Origin: Scolanthus callimorphus
Lineage: Eukaryota; Cnidaria; Anthozoa; Actiniaria; Edwardsiidae
DNA: 64,000 nt
Direction: 5' to 3'
NCBI GenBank assembly: GCA_033964015.1
Contig: CM066923.1
Coordinates: forward strand, 9,289,978 to 9,353,977
The notes beneath the pieces are model-generated. The model saw nothing but the letters and a program-made list of their open reading frames with translations, was not told the origin of the DNA and did no database searches. Made by a program: the position numbers and the translations under genes. Below are positions 12,507 to 24,339 of this stretch, piece after piece (position 1 is the first letter of the stretch; each line of letters opens with the position of its first letter).

Positions 12507-12754
12507 CAGGGGCGTAGCCAGCACTTATGAGAGGGGGGGTTCCAAAATTCAAAAAATAAAAAACTCCACATAAATCGGACGTTTTTTGCGTTCTTGCCAC
12601 AGGAAACCCAGGCAAAAATATTGATCTCGGGAAAAAACTAGCGTTTGAAGAAATTTGCTACATTTTATTGGAGCTTTTATTTGTTGTCTATTAAATATTT
12701 ACCGAATTTTAGTAATAAGTAACCCCTGGAACCCCCCCCCCCCCCCCCCCCCTG
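12507..12754. mobile_element. CAG...CTG element with GTTTA duplication
   Basis: Starts CAGGGGCGTAGCCAGC and ends in a 21-C run plus CTG. A 5-bp GTTTA lies on both sides (12502-12506, 12755-12759). The relative at 37128-37215 lacks this insert too. Right-end pairing is eroded. Confidence 0.7.
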
Positions 12755-14377
12755 GTTTAGGCTTGTCCATCAAACCTTTTATGACATGCTAATGGACAGT
12801 TTCTAAGTTTATAGTTTGCATTTTATGGTTTAAAAATTGGTTTTAAAGCCCAGCTCTAATCCTTATAGTTTCAAAAAACTCTCAAAGTCTGTGTGAATCA
12901 CCTGGCTGAGAGCTGTTCACTCGTTTGATTGACGGAAGCCAAACCGCGGTTTGTTGATGTGGCCTAGAGTTTGCAGAATAATGAAAACAGCAGTAAGTAT
13001 ATACCCAGATCAAAAGGGAATATCTGTGAGCAAAATATGTTATGTTATCTTTAACCTCTAGTCTATAGCATAATGGACCGGTTAAAGGGTATAGTGAAAT
13101 CCAGTGGGATTTCAAGTTTATCTGCATTACCCATAATGCCTTACATTTTATACGATAATTTAAAAACACGAAAAAGAAACTTTTTATCAATATCCGAGAA
13201 ACCACTCGGATTCCAATTGGCCTATAATGAACTATGGCAAGTGTCACACAGTTTTCAAGTTTGCCAAAATTCTAGGCAAAGTGTTTTGCTCCAAAGATTG
13301 TGGTCGCACCATCGCGAAAAAGGTTTGTCGTCTTTTTCTTTTCTTTTTCTGCTTCTGTCTAGTGTTTTTATTTGAAGGCAGCGATTTCTATTGTACCTAC
13401 ATTAACAAAACTTTACCATGAAAGACAGCTCCAAAAGTTGCACAAGGCTACTCGGCGGCGCCTTTGTGTTTTGGTCAGTTCTCTGGCGAAATCAGTCAGC
13501 CGCATTAGGGAATTCTGACCGCAAAGTTAGAAACGCGTTTCCCAAGTGCGTCCCCTGCCATCTGGTTTCAAACTGAAAGAACAATCGAGAAGTGCTGACA
13601 AAACAACGTTTATTTCAGAGACATGATATCGCGTGATACATGTATATAGACAATGTCAATGATAAAATTAGTACCGTACAGTATTATAATTCAGGGGAAA
13701 AATCAATTATATTCGACGAGCAACCCGCCCAATTAATTAAGCAGTACATCCACCTGCCTCGCATTTTAAGGGTTAAATGTTTTTGAAATAGCGCTGACTG
13801 AACTGAGGTTTTTCACTTTGTTCGCGGTATAAAAATTTAAGGAGCATTTTTCACAAAAGAATAAAACATCGTCCGAGACCAAGCTTTTCTATTGTCTTGA
13901 GTACACGACACGAACAAACATTTTAACCTTATAAAACGCCGATAATCAATTGCTAAACCAAAACTGATTCATTATTTGAAGTGCTTATCGGTAAATTACG
14001 CAAGTGAAAATTATTGCAGAAGATAAAAACGAACTCGCGAGAAGAAATCATGTGCGAACGTTCAATAGAGATATTCTATTTTATTGTTCAGTCTTCTGCA
14101 AAGGACGGGCAAAGGATCCCCGAAAACAGAGGCAAGTAAATATCATTTAAAGGTATTATATAGAAAGCTTTCCAAAACTGCAACGTTTCACATGATGTTT
14201 TATATTATATCTTTATGGCTGACTCCTGGCAGGCAGACAACAGATCGCGTATTTTTTTTTGTTTTTGCAATTCTTGATTCATGCTGCCATCCATTGCAAA
14301 TCTATCTTGTTTTTCGAAAAAAAAGTAGTGCTATATTGTGGTACTTTTTTAAAAGTACGTGATTTTACATATGGTTT

Positions 14378-15527
14378 CAGGGGCGGATCCAGCTTCTGTT
14401 TTGAAGAGCCAGATTTATCAATAGGGCTACTATAAACGCAGTCTTGGACTACATTTTGCCGTTTCAAACCATTTTTGCATCGCAAAGGGGGGTGTGTACA
14501 GTCGCAATTTGTAATAACTGTCGCAATTTGTAATACCTGTCGCAATTTGTAATAAATTTGTCGCGATTTGTAATACCTGTCGCAATTTGTAATAAAGTCG
14601 TCGCAATTTGTAATAAAAAAGCTGTCGCAATTTGTAATACACCTCCGTCGCAATTTGTAATAAACAAAGCTGTCGCAATTTGTAATACCCCTCCGTCGCA
14701 ATTTGTAATAAACAGCTATCAAGAATTATAATTGCTGCCACAGCCCTCGTTTAAAAGAAAGGATGACAGGTATAACAGTTTCATAATATTCGGCAAACAT
14801 TCTGGCCAGATGTGCTTCGCATTTAGATACGCAAGTTGCTCTACAGCTAAAGTTGTAGGTCAACAAGGTGCAATGGAGCTATGAATTACTTTCGATGGCA
14901 CAAGTCTCGGTATCTCCACAAAACAGGCCAGTACTAATATCGCCCAAACTATCCATTCAACATTCCTTTTAATTGGGTAATTTTATTGGAAAATGCGGAT
15001 TTTCCAAAAACTGTGAGATATCAGGGAAGCGGTGATACATTGTATAGAATTTTACTCTGAGTCACGTTGGAAGAATACGCTGTTGGGCTCCGATGACCCA
15101 TTGGTTCTCGTGCAAATCTCTCGCAGATCCGAGGAAAGAGTAATGGAGAATCGAAATGGAGAACTGGAGAAGTTACCATTCCAGCATTACGCGACATTTC
15201 TTTTACATTTTCCACGAATGAAATACCAAAATCAATTTAGTTCAATAGCAGTGGCCATATTCAGTTGAATTGCTTTGCAATTTCATATGTAGCTCAAAAA
15301 TAATTGCTTATTACAAATTGCGATGGAGGGGTATTACAAATTGCGACAGCTTTGTTTATTACAAATTGCGACGGAGCTGTATTACAAATTGCGAGAGCTT
15401 TTTTATTACAAATTGCGACAACTTTATTACAAATTGCGACAGGTATTACAAATTGCGACAATTATTACAAATTGCGACTGTACAGGGTGCGTCCGCACCC
15501 AAAGTACCACCCCTGGATCCGCCACTG
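14378..15527. mobile_element. 1.15-kb CAG...CTG element with mirror-image subterminal motif arrays
   Basis: Ends CAGGGGCGGATCCAG / CTGGATCCGCCACTG, with a 5-bp GGTTT on both sides (14373-14377, 15528-15532). Just inside each end is an array of GTCGCAATTTGTAATA: 10 copies at 14501-14715 and 8 in reverse complement at 15305-15480. The spacers appear in nearly mirrored order. The centre (14720-15300) has no transposase-like frame, so it is non-autonomous. The array makes overlapping open frames that are artefacts. Confidence 0.85.
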
Positions 15528-15544
15528 GGTTTAAAACAAGTTTT

Positions 15545-15790
15545 GTTCACATTTCTATGAGTCCCAGTCAACCTGCATTTTGTCAGCCTAGCAACAAACC
15601 GAGTCAGAGAAAGCATTCATTTCCATTGGCTGATTAAGAGAATGTAGTGCAATATTTCCGACTGAATTCGGTAAAAGAATAAAAAAAAAACTTTGTTTTT
15701 CGGTGGTTATTTCAATATTTCTATACCTCGTCTAATATCGACTGAAAACAATAACACAGTGTGGCTGACTCAGCTCCTTTTTAAGCTACA
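15545..15790 (+). repeat. Interspersed repeat, copy 1
   Basis: Shares ordered blocks with 51325-51605, such as AGTCAACC, TGTAGTGCA, TTCGGTAAA, TCGTCT(T)CTAATAT, AACAATAACA and GTGGCTGACT. It is a dispersed family of unknown class; no inverted ends seen. Confidence 0.6.
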
Positions 15791-18667
15791 CCGTCTGTAG
15801 TAAAGGGTGGTTAAAGGCTGAATAATCAGTGCAGCGTTTTTTGAATGCCGAAGGTAAACCCATTGAAGTCCTCCTGGCTGGCACCAGCATATCATAGTGA
15901 TACTCCCATCACGAAACATGATTTATTGAGTACCAACTGGGGCCAAGAAGAGCTTTTAACAATGCCTACTGTAAAAGCAAACGGACATTTGCAATATGGA
16001 ATATGGAAGTTTGCCTTACCCATTTTTCGCATTATCATTCTTATTTCACTAACGGACACCTTGCGTGTAGACGATGCAAACTGATTGATGGATTTCCATA
16101 ATAAGAGTTTTACGAGGCAAAACAAAACTGCTTTCTGGTGATTAAGTTGTTCACTTGAACATTTTAATCGTCAGACAGTGTTCACAGGTAATTAAATCTT
16201 CTTTAGGGGCAAGACATTATTGCAAGTGTATAGCAAGGGTTTCTCTCTGACATAAAATATTTTTAAAACCACATTTACTGGCAAAGTTAAAGACCCTGTA
16301 CACAGATAATTGAAAATACACCAAACCGCTAAGCACTTTCTTGTAACTTATGCTAAGAAGAGAAGAAAAGTAATGGGAAAACGACACGAGCGGGGAAATC
16401 TGTGGCTTATACAATCAAGATTAAATCCCCACTAATCTGTACTCCATAAAGACCTCTGCATAAAGATCTATTGTACACATAACTATAGTCCTTTTCACAG
16501 CTTATCGGCAAAACAATCAGGTTATTTTTCCCGTGTAATTTAGATAATGTTATCTCAGGAAGAAAATGTAATGGAAGAATGAAGTGAAACAGCCCTGGTT
16601 TCCGCTTGTGGAAAGCGAAAAAATAAAGGGTTCGCGCCGTTAATAAACTGGATGAGATTTGGGTTGTGTTGACGTAAAGTGCATTAACCGCACTTTAATC
16701 ACAACACTAGCAGTTTAATTTGTGTGGATTTGATCTTATAAAGCTATATCCGCAGTATTCAGAGCTTACCCAACAATACCAATCCTCACGTCAAATAAGC
16801 GGCTCGCCTTTCAGATAAAAAGATTTACTTTAGTTATCGCAAAGTATTTTCCTCGCTTTTTATAAAGTGCGACAGAAAACACACGCGGGATGCTTTATCA
16901 GAGACGATATAGTTATTACTATTGTACATTGAGCAATTGAAAAGCAGTTTTGGACAATGAAATCAGTTCAGATGACAATGTTTACAGCCCTGCGGATACC
17001 CACTTCATAATAATGCCTCGGTAGATTTGAAGTTATTGGCGAGTCTTCGAGTTCGATAAATAGGAGAAGTCGTGTCACCCTCATGGCTATTACATTTGAA
17101 CAGAGAAAAACGAATGGCACTGAAAGCTCACAATCAAGCGGAAGAAAACTGGGCCACTGTCCGTTTTCGAAAAGGTAAACAAAAATACAAACTACTTTTT
17201 AATGACTGTAAGTTCAGAGAACACTCGAGACGAATAGCGAATGGTTGGTAAATGCGAGATTTTCCGAGACAGCGACATCAATGCTTAAAAATTCGTGATC
17301 AAAACGATGAAAGATTGCTCCCCGTACTATTTCTGTAATTTGTGTTAATTTGTCAGAAAACGAGATTGCGAGACAGCTATTTAAAAATCCGAGATTTCGA
17401 GAATTCCTAAGAATTTCGCGAGATTCCGGATATATTGTCGGAAAAGACCCCTCGCAAGCCCCTACTATTCTACGAAAAAACCTTTACACTGGAGTTTCTT
17501 TACGTGAAATAGGACATTATGGATGTATACTTCCGAAAGGCGCTCATGCATGGAAACAACCAATTATTGAATTTTTAGCGTAATGGAGATTGCTTTGGCA
17601 ATTGGGGTTTGGTCAAAGCACATAGAAATCCAAAGAACGTGATGAGGGCGGACCTTCCTCGCACGCTCTTTCTTTTCTCTAAAAAGCACAGGTACGCTTG
17701 CTGAGCAGGGTAAAAATGCTTTGAATTTCAATGAAAAATGACCAAAGCAACTTTTATTCAACCTTGAGTGGACTGTGGGAATAAAAAGTTCGACAGGGCC
17801 AATCTACAAAAAATACTTTGATGTATATAACTATAAATCATGAAGATGTCGTTATAAGTCTACGATTCATAATATTGTCAAAGGGGTTTTTTGACAATTA
17901 ACGGATAGCAACCACAGACTCCAAGTACTGGTCAAAGATGTTTATTCCACTTGATACGATCTTCACTCTGTTCGACTCTTTAACAACTCTCTTCAACTCT
18001 GTTGTTAACTCTAGTACAACTGCTGTTCTCAATCATTACATGGCTTTTTATCTTCAGTGATTCCTATACAATTCTTTGTGTACTAAAACTTGTCGATTCA
18101 GCGCGTCCTTTGTTCTGGTCTAAGTTAATCAAGATTACTTCAGAATAATTATGTTTGCCAGGAAATCCTTTCGAGAATAACTCAGTGGAAACTCGATCAA
18201 TTGAAAGGGCACATCGGATATTCATAGCTAAGAGGTGTAATTCAACAAACAGAATGTTCCGAATATGAAAGACAGAATTATTTACGAGTAGGAGCGATAG
18301 CGTCCTTTTTGATAAGTTGACCAAATTAATCTGTTGTAAGACTTAATTGAAAGTAACATAATCTGGCGTAAGAATTATTAAACTCGCGCATGGGCAAACG
18401 TGAAGTGACTCGCGTACCAGAATGACTCAGCAAAAGGCTAGCGTGGCTACGAGGCTAGAAATGACTAGGCAATAATTCGGGAATAACTCTCAGCTGTAAC
18501 TCTGATGTGCGAATTCAATAGAAGTTAACTAAAAGAGACCATCATGAGGGTATTCAGGAGTTGATCAAAATAAGGCTAAATATCTTTCATGACAATATAA
18601 CTATAAGTTTTGCAGAGATCCGTCAGAGTGTAAAAAGGATTCTATGGAAATTGTCTCACTCTGCAAT
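15791..18667. other. Mostly featureless stretch
   Basis: Holds only the weak exon candidate at 17083-17174. A 77-codon frame at 17350-17583 sits in CGAGATTTCGAG-like degenerate repeats and is not called. Confidence 0.4.
17083..17174 (+). CDS. Possible first coding exon
   Basis: ATG in a fair context (CTCATGG) opens 30 codons starting MAITFEQRKTNG, then a donor AAAAG/GTAAAC in phase 2. There is no recognisable domain, signal peptide or neighbouring exon. Weak. Confidence 0.22.
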
Positions 18668-18883
18668 TCACAGGGAATTTCTGCAGAAACCCATCCATGG
18701 GAAAAGCTGAATTTCCATGGTAGAACTGAATATCCCATGATAGAAGCATGCGAAGTATTCCATTGCCCAAGGCTATCCATGTGAATTCCGAACACTTCCC
18801 ATGGGTGTGCCCTGGAAAATTCAGCTCTACCATGGGAAATTCAGCTTTTCCCATGGATGGGTTTCTGCAGAAATTCCCTGTGA
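18668..18883. mobile_element. Foldback hairpin element, about 65-bp arms
   Basis: The left arm (CACAGGGAATTTCTGCAGAA... to about 18733) and right arm (about 18810-18882) are almost perfect reverse complements including CCATCCATGGGAAAAGC. A loop of about 80 bp carries further TTCCATGGTAGA-like pairing. Confidence 0.8.
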
Positions 18884-21777
18884 TTGACATGCCACAGTCC
18901 ATACGCCGAAGGGCTAAATCATGAGCTGTTTCTGATGCAAATTTGTACAATATAGTTATGTTTCATTTACACTAGGAACGGCTTATGATTAGAGGGGCGT
19001 ATGAAGTATTGCATTTTCGATAAAAGAGGTGAATATGCGTGAATATCGATAAATATGAATGCTCTAGTTGTACATAGCTCACGGGGCTATGCAGGTATCT
19101 GGTCACCCAAGACAAGAAATATTTACTAGTAATAACTGCCCTCAGCTGCTTTAATTCATGAATTAAATTTGACAGGAATCTAAGGAGAGACAGAATCCTT
19201 AAAAAAAGACCGAAACAGGAGGCTTAGGGAAATGAAGTTTCATGTGGTTAAAATACTTGTTTGGGTCTCAAAAGACAGGTAAACACTTTTTGTAATTCCA
19301 CTTCCTTTAAAATGCCGAAATAAAAGGGATCAATTACAAAATTGGTCGAGTAATTCACCAATGTGCAAACATATTGATTTCACTGACAGCCAAATAATTT
19401 CTGCGGACTGCAATGGTTGTGAAAACATAACCGCACGTTTTATTGCTTTGGAGAAAACATTTAAAAAATTATCATTGAATGAAGACCGAGCTGAAATGAG
19501 ACCTTAAAAATGAAGAAGCTTTATTTTTGTCGTCGTGATAGATTCCGAAGGGGAAATTTATGAAGGCAAGTATAAGCTTTGTCAATTATATGTTTTATGT
19601 CAACGGGCGGTGCTTGACAGTCGGCAGATAGAAATTGAGGATTTCAAGTTTGGAAATTCTCTTCGTTTGGAGAGGTGTATAATTGCTCAATTTCGCATGT
19701 GATCGAGTAAGTTGCCGATTTCTTTTGGAAAAATCTCATTCATTCTGCCAGTAGAAAAATAAAATTTCAATGTTGATTATTTACAAAGATACTATGTAAA
19801 TTTTATAATCTGCAAGATTTCTATTTCATTTTGCTCTGTATTGCTACAAAATAACCGAAGAAATCTATGTTGTCTTTATAAATTATAATTTGCAGTGTTC
19901 CATCGTTTTTTCATACTTGTCAAATGGGTAAATTTTACCAAAGAAATAGTTTCAAAATAGTTTATTGTCCCACCCTGACTAGTTCAACGCTATTTATCAA
20001 AACACAATATATTGTTATGTTTCCTTTTATAATTCTAATTGTTTTGTTTGTGGTGGAGCAAGAGACATGCCGTTTGACGTGTAGGTACACCTTATTGAGA
20101 AAACGTTGCACCTCCACAACTGTCTGTTATAGCCGGTGATGCATCATGGGAGCAAATGGGTATGCCAAAACAGAATCATGGCACTGGTTTTAGGATAAAT
20201 AGCCATACTATCACGCTGCTTATGCCAGATGATTCTAAAGTACACCGCTCGTAAGAATTTTGTTCTGGATTAACACAGAATTCGTTCTTCTTAGTTCCCC
20301 CGTGAGGCACCGCGGGCTAAACAGACAGTTGTGAGGTGCATTCTTTTCTAAATTGGTGTATATTCTTGTTTGCCAAATACATGTAAAATACTTCAAAGCG
20401 TGAAAGACGAAACCCATTTATATGGAATGCCTCAAGGATAGTTTTCAAGACCATTTATCGTGGGATCGAATTCGATATAAATGGAGTAAAATGTTTATAG
20501 TGAGAATGTTAATCATTCGTAGCGATATCCATATGTCTAGTGCATAATATTATTAGTGCCTTAACGTTGTCTACAACTACTATCGAGTCACGCGGTGAGT
20601 GATTTTGATGGCTATTCTTGGCCAACCACTAAACGATTTGTCAAAATATGTCAAAACTGCAATAATATTTTTCACTTCTATGTATTTCGCATTGTTCCAA
20701 AGCATGTACACACACGTACAACGAAAGATCGACGTAAAGTAAGAGATAATATAAAATATGGCGTTGTTAATACATCCCTAGATAAATTACCGGCTTCCAT
20801 GATATAGTATGTGAGCCATCTTATGGAGAAATACTTGATCATTCTGCTACTAAATCTGCACCAGTGAACTCAGTGACTGAAAACGCTTACTTTTCAAATA
20901 CAACAATAATCCTTCGTACTTTGTCTTGGGTATTTGTTGTTTTAAGATCAAATTTGTAGGATTTTTGTTGCTACAGTAATAACTAAAGCCTTATCGAAAA
21001 TCGGAAGGGGGATTTACGTTAAATTCTCACAAAGAGCTTGCCATTGATCGTGTTAAAACAATACCATAGAAATGTGTGATGCATAATGCAAGGGTATCCC
21101 TATACGAACAAACATTGTGTTTATTATTTTACTTGAACTGATCAGATAAGTCCTATTTGAAATGAATCATTACATTTGCCATTTACGTAATTACTCGGCA
21201 GTCTTTCAATGAGTGATCAGAAGATAAGAAACTCCGCGATTGTGAGGCTTGTAAGAGGCACGTTCAGTATTGGGTTATAAAATATAATGCTAGTGCACCA
21301 AAAAAAAACCATATCACATTGCTAGATATGCGCGTGCTTAATTTCCTTGGACGAAAACGTAGCACTGCAAGTAGGCGATGTGTTCTTGGAGCAGTATTTC
21401 CTCGAGACAAATAAGATAGATGATTTACGTTATAAATAAGTGAATAGCACAAACTTAGGTAAGATCTTAAACTCTTTTTTAAACTACATTTATTCGATAC
21501 TGTAACTAGTCTACCCTGTTTTAATTTATATTGTCACTAAAGGTATCATTGGTTTGTACTGGTTCCTGTATTAATGTTATTTATTTCTGTAGATTTTTAC
21601 AATTAGTGATATTGAGACTTTGTATATTCATGTTATAAAATTAATGGATAGACCAATAACTTGATTGGCTCTATAACGAATAAATCTAACCTCAATACTC
21701 ATATCGTCTTAGGTGGCAAAACTTAACCACTCTTAATGACTAATACTGTTTTACCGAACTCTATTATTAACTTGCAG

Positions 21778-21874
21778 ATATAGTGAAAAACAACTTTGCT
21801 TCGTCGATCAACATTATCCACATTGAAGAAGGTTCATCAAAACACTACGTGTCTGTGGAGCTTCTTGTTCTAAG
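21778..21874 (+). CDS. Isolated exon-like segment
   Basis: A 97-nt block between TTATTAACTTGCAG and CTAAG/GTAAGC, both strong splice sites. One frame is open throughout (31 full codons; IVKNNFASSINIIHIEEG, then SSKHYVSVELLVLR). It enters in phase 1 and leaves in phase 2. The hydrophobic alternation suggests beta strands. It could belong to the same gene as the candidate terminal exon at 24162, but connecting exons were not found. Confidence 0.4.
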
Positions 21875-22940
21875 GTAAGCTTTTCAGAAGTACTTTATGT
21901 TGAAAATGTCTAGAGAAATATTTTGTTACAAAATGGGTTTTCCCGCGTAGATGTTTACGAAAAATAAAATGTTGTCATCTGTTAAAAAATCGTCTGATCA
22001 TGTACATATCTCAATGAAAGTACTTTTGGGGATGCAAAGTGGAGATGGATCATTTTCATGGAGCAAAGCTTGATATAAACGCCAAAAGAAACATCTAAGA
22101 AACTGAGAATATACATACGAGGGGAGTTTCTGAAAGATTTTTTATAATTTCATTATCACGGGGCTGCACACTGATTCGTGTTTCTATTATCGAGATCTAT
22201 AACAGATTCCAAGGCTTTTAGCGGATTTAAAGTCATAAACAAACACGATAGACATCTTTGAGTATTAATTCAGCGTGTCAAACTTTGATCAAGTAGTACT
22301 TAAGATACAACATTTGTTTAATAAACAACTTCGCAATCTAAGATTGCAATCTAACGCCAAACTGTCAAACATTGACTAACGGAAACGTACGTACATATTG
22401 CAATGATTTACTTTAGAAGAATTGGATTTTATATGGTATTATTTTAACTGCGCTGACCGACATATTAAGGAGTGAACACGAATAAATATGTGTACAAGGA
22501 ACTCCTCACATCTGTTGTTCCTAGGCTTCCTTATTAATCTAATAATAATTTTAATCGCTTTGAAAGAACAACTCCTTGACTAGCCAAAATAGTATTGTAA
22601 TGATGTAGTACTAACTAAACATGATCTTTTTAAGTCAAATGAGCTAGAGTATTCTATCCAAACTATTGAGTAGTGTATAATGCGGTGACAGAGAGGATAG
22701 TTCCATTGCTGTGAGTCCTAAAACTCGACGGTTTGGACGATTTTGTGTAGATTATAGTGTCTAACCGTTTCAAGGCGTGTTGCACACTATCCTTAGTGAA
22801 CCCAAGCTAACTACAAAACTCTTACCCATTTCCATTTCTGGGATTTATCAGGAAGTGGTTAGGTGCGATTGCCTCCATACCTGGAAAAGTCCATTAAAGG
22901 ATTAATTTTTAGTAGAGCTCAATATATAATGATCCTTGAA

Positions 22941-23390
22941 ACACGGAGGGCTGGGGACTCCCATATTTTTTGGTCGGGGATGATCGTCGGAAATTTTCAG
23001 TTTCACCCCTAAAAGATCCCAAACATGGCGTGGCTTACATATTTTTTACCCTAAAAGATACCCTAAGATGAGGCCTTATGTGCCAAGTAGGCGCGAAGGA
23101 GACATGTAACACGTAAACGTTACCATCAAGATATTACCGTGTTTGAATAATATGCTACCTTTAATGTTGCCTAATTTATAGTCTTCTCATCGAAGAACAC
23201 GGTATTTAGATGCACCATCATGAGACAAAACAATTTGGACGCATATTTCGGCCCTTAAAGACCCCAATCTCCCTAAAATTTATTGAAGATCAAGATCAGC
23301 CCTAGAAGAAGCCAAGACCTCTCGATTTGAACCCCTAAAAGATAGGACGATCATCCCCGACCAAAAAAATATGGGAATCCCCCCCCCGGG
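22941..23390. mobile_element. MITE with TTTGGTCGGGGATGATCGTC inverted ends
   Basis: The arms pair over about 45 bp (ACTCCCATATTTTTTGGTCG on the left). Flanks share CCTTGAA (22934-22940, 23391-23397), consistent with an eroded 8-bp hAT-type duplication. The interior has inverted CCCTAAAAGAT motifs. Confidence 0.75.
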
Positions 23391-23774
23391 CCTTGAAGGG
23401 CACATTACAAATCTGTTCCGCAGAAAACCTGTTCCTCGCCCCCGTGCGTTGCCTTGGAAACGTTGTACATGAAATTCAGGCTAGGAACAATGTTTCACAA
23501 ATATTTCCTAAATATTAGATTGATAAGAATAAAGTGACAGTTTTGGAAGGAAATGTTGAAAGAAAAACCCGTTAAAGGATAGTCTTTAAGAAATAAATTG
23601 CAAGTGAAACAGTAAATTCGTGATACAAATAATACAATTTTGTGAAGAAATTGTTGCAGCACAAAGAGCTGTAAATTGTAAAGTACTAATTTTTGCATTT
23701 TTACAATTTTACATAGGGCATACGTCGAATTTTACTCGTATTTAATTCAGTCGAAGCTATTTATCATGAAACAG

Positions 23775-23911
23775 GTACATGTATAATGCGACGTTTGCTA
23801 CAAATTAGTTCGACTCTAATTAATTTGTTCGACTTCGACTTGAATTCGAGTGGCCAACTCGGATAATACGACTGTGGTGCGACCAAGCGGCAAACGTCGC
23901 ATTATACTCGC
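23775..23911. mobile_element. Inverted-repeat element
   Basis: GTATAATGCGACGTTTGC at the left and GCAAACGTCGCATTATAC at the right flank a TTCGACTT-rich centre. Related TCGAATTTTACTCGTAT sequence lies just outside. Boundaries approximate. Confidence 0.55.
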
Positions 23912-24161
23912 ATCGAATTCAATTCATAAATCATGCAAATTATAAAATAATTTATTCAAATTTGATATATTGTGCAAACGTCGTGAAAATAGCCTCTCCC
24001 CCATCTACAAAACTTGGATTCCCCCCTTACAGAGCGTGCGTTCTATGTTAACTTGCCTTCAAAAAGATAAAAGGCGCAGATAAAGATAAAGTATCGCAAA
24101 CTCTCTCTGAACCTGTTCCTGTTTCGAGCTCACTAAATATTTATGTTTGACTTGCGAAATA

Positions 24162-24337
24162 CAGGTTTGCAAAAATGCGGCGTATTAAAAAATGACAAGA
24201 ACCCAGACGGATGGATGGAACTGAAAGCACGGGAGAAAGTTGGATATTGCGAAAGTTGCTCTAAAGAAAGAGCACCCGGATCTAATTTGAAAGTACATCG
24301 CGCTAATGAACAGGCTGCTCTGACCAGTGAGCAGTGA
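24162..24337 (+). CDS. Possible terminal exon with a nearby AATAAA
   Basis: After an acceptor-like GCGAAATACAG, a frame stays open for about 58 codons to TGA (KCGVLKNDKNPDGWMELK, then GYCESCSKERAPGSNLKV). The CxxC spacing could be a small metal site. An AATAAA follows within 10 bp of the stop. No family recognised and no confirmed partner exon. Confidence 0.25.
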
Positions 24338-24339
24338 TA

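Noticed and set aside
13073..13421. Two overlapping frames, one ending at a GTTTGT donor-like site
   Set aside because: Weak donor, no acceptor, no domain.
14279..14741. Overlapping frames with ITNCD / YYKLRQ repeats, also at 15270-15637
   Set aside because: Generated by the 16-bp motif arrays at the ends of one transposable element.
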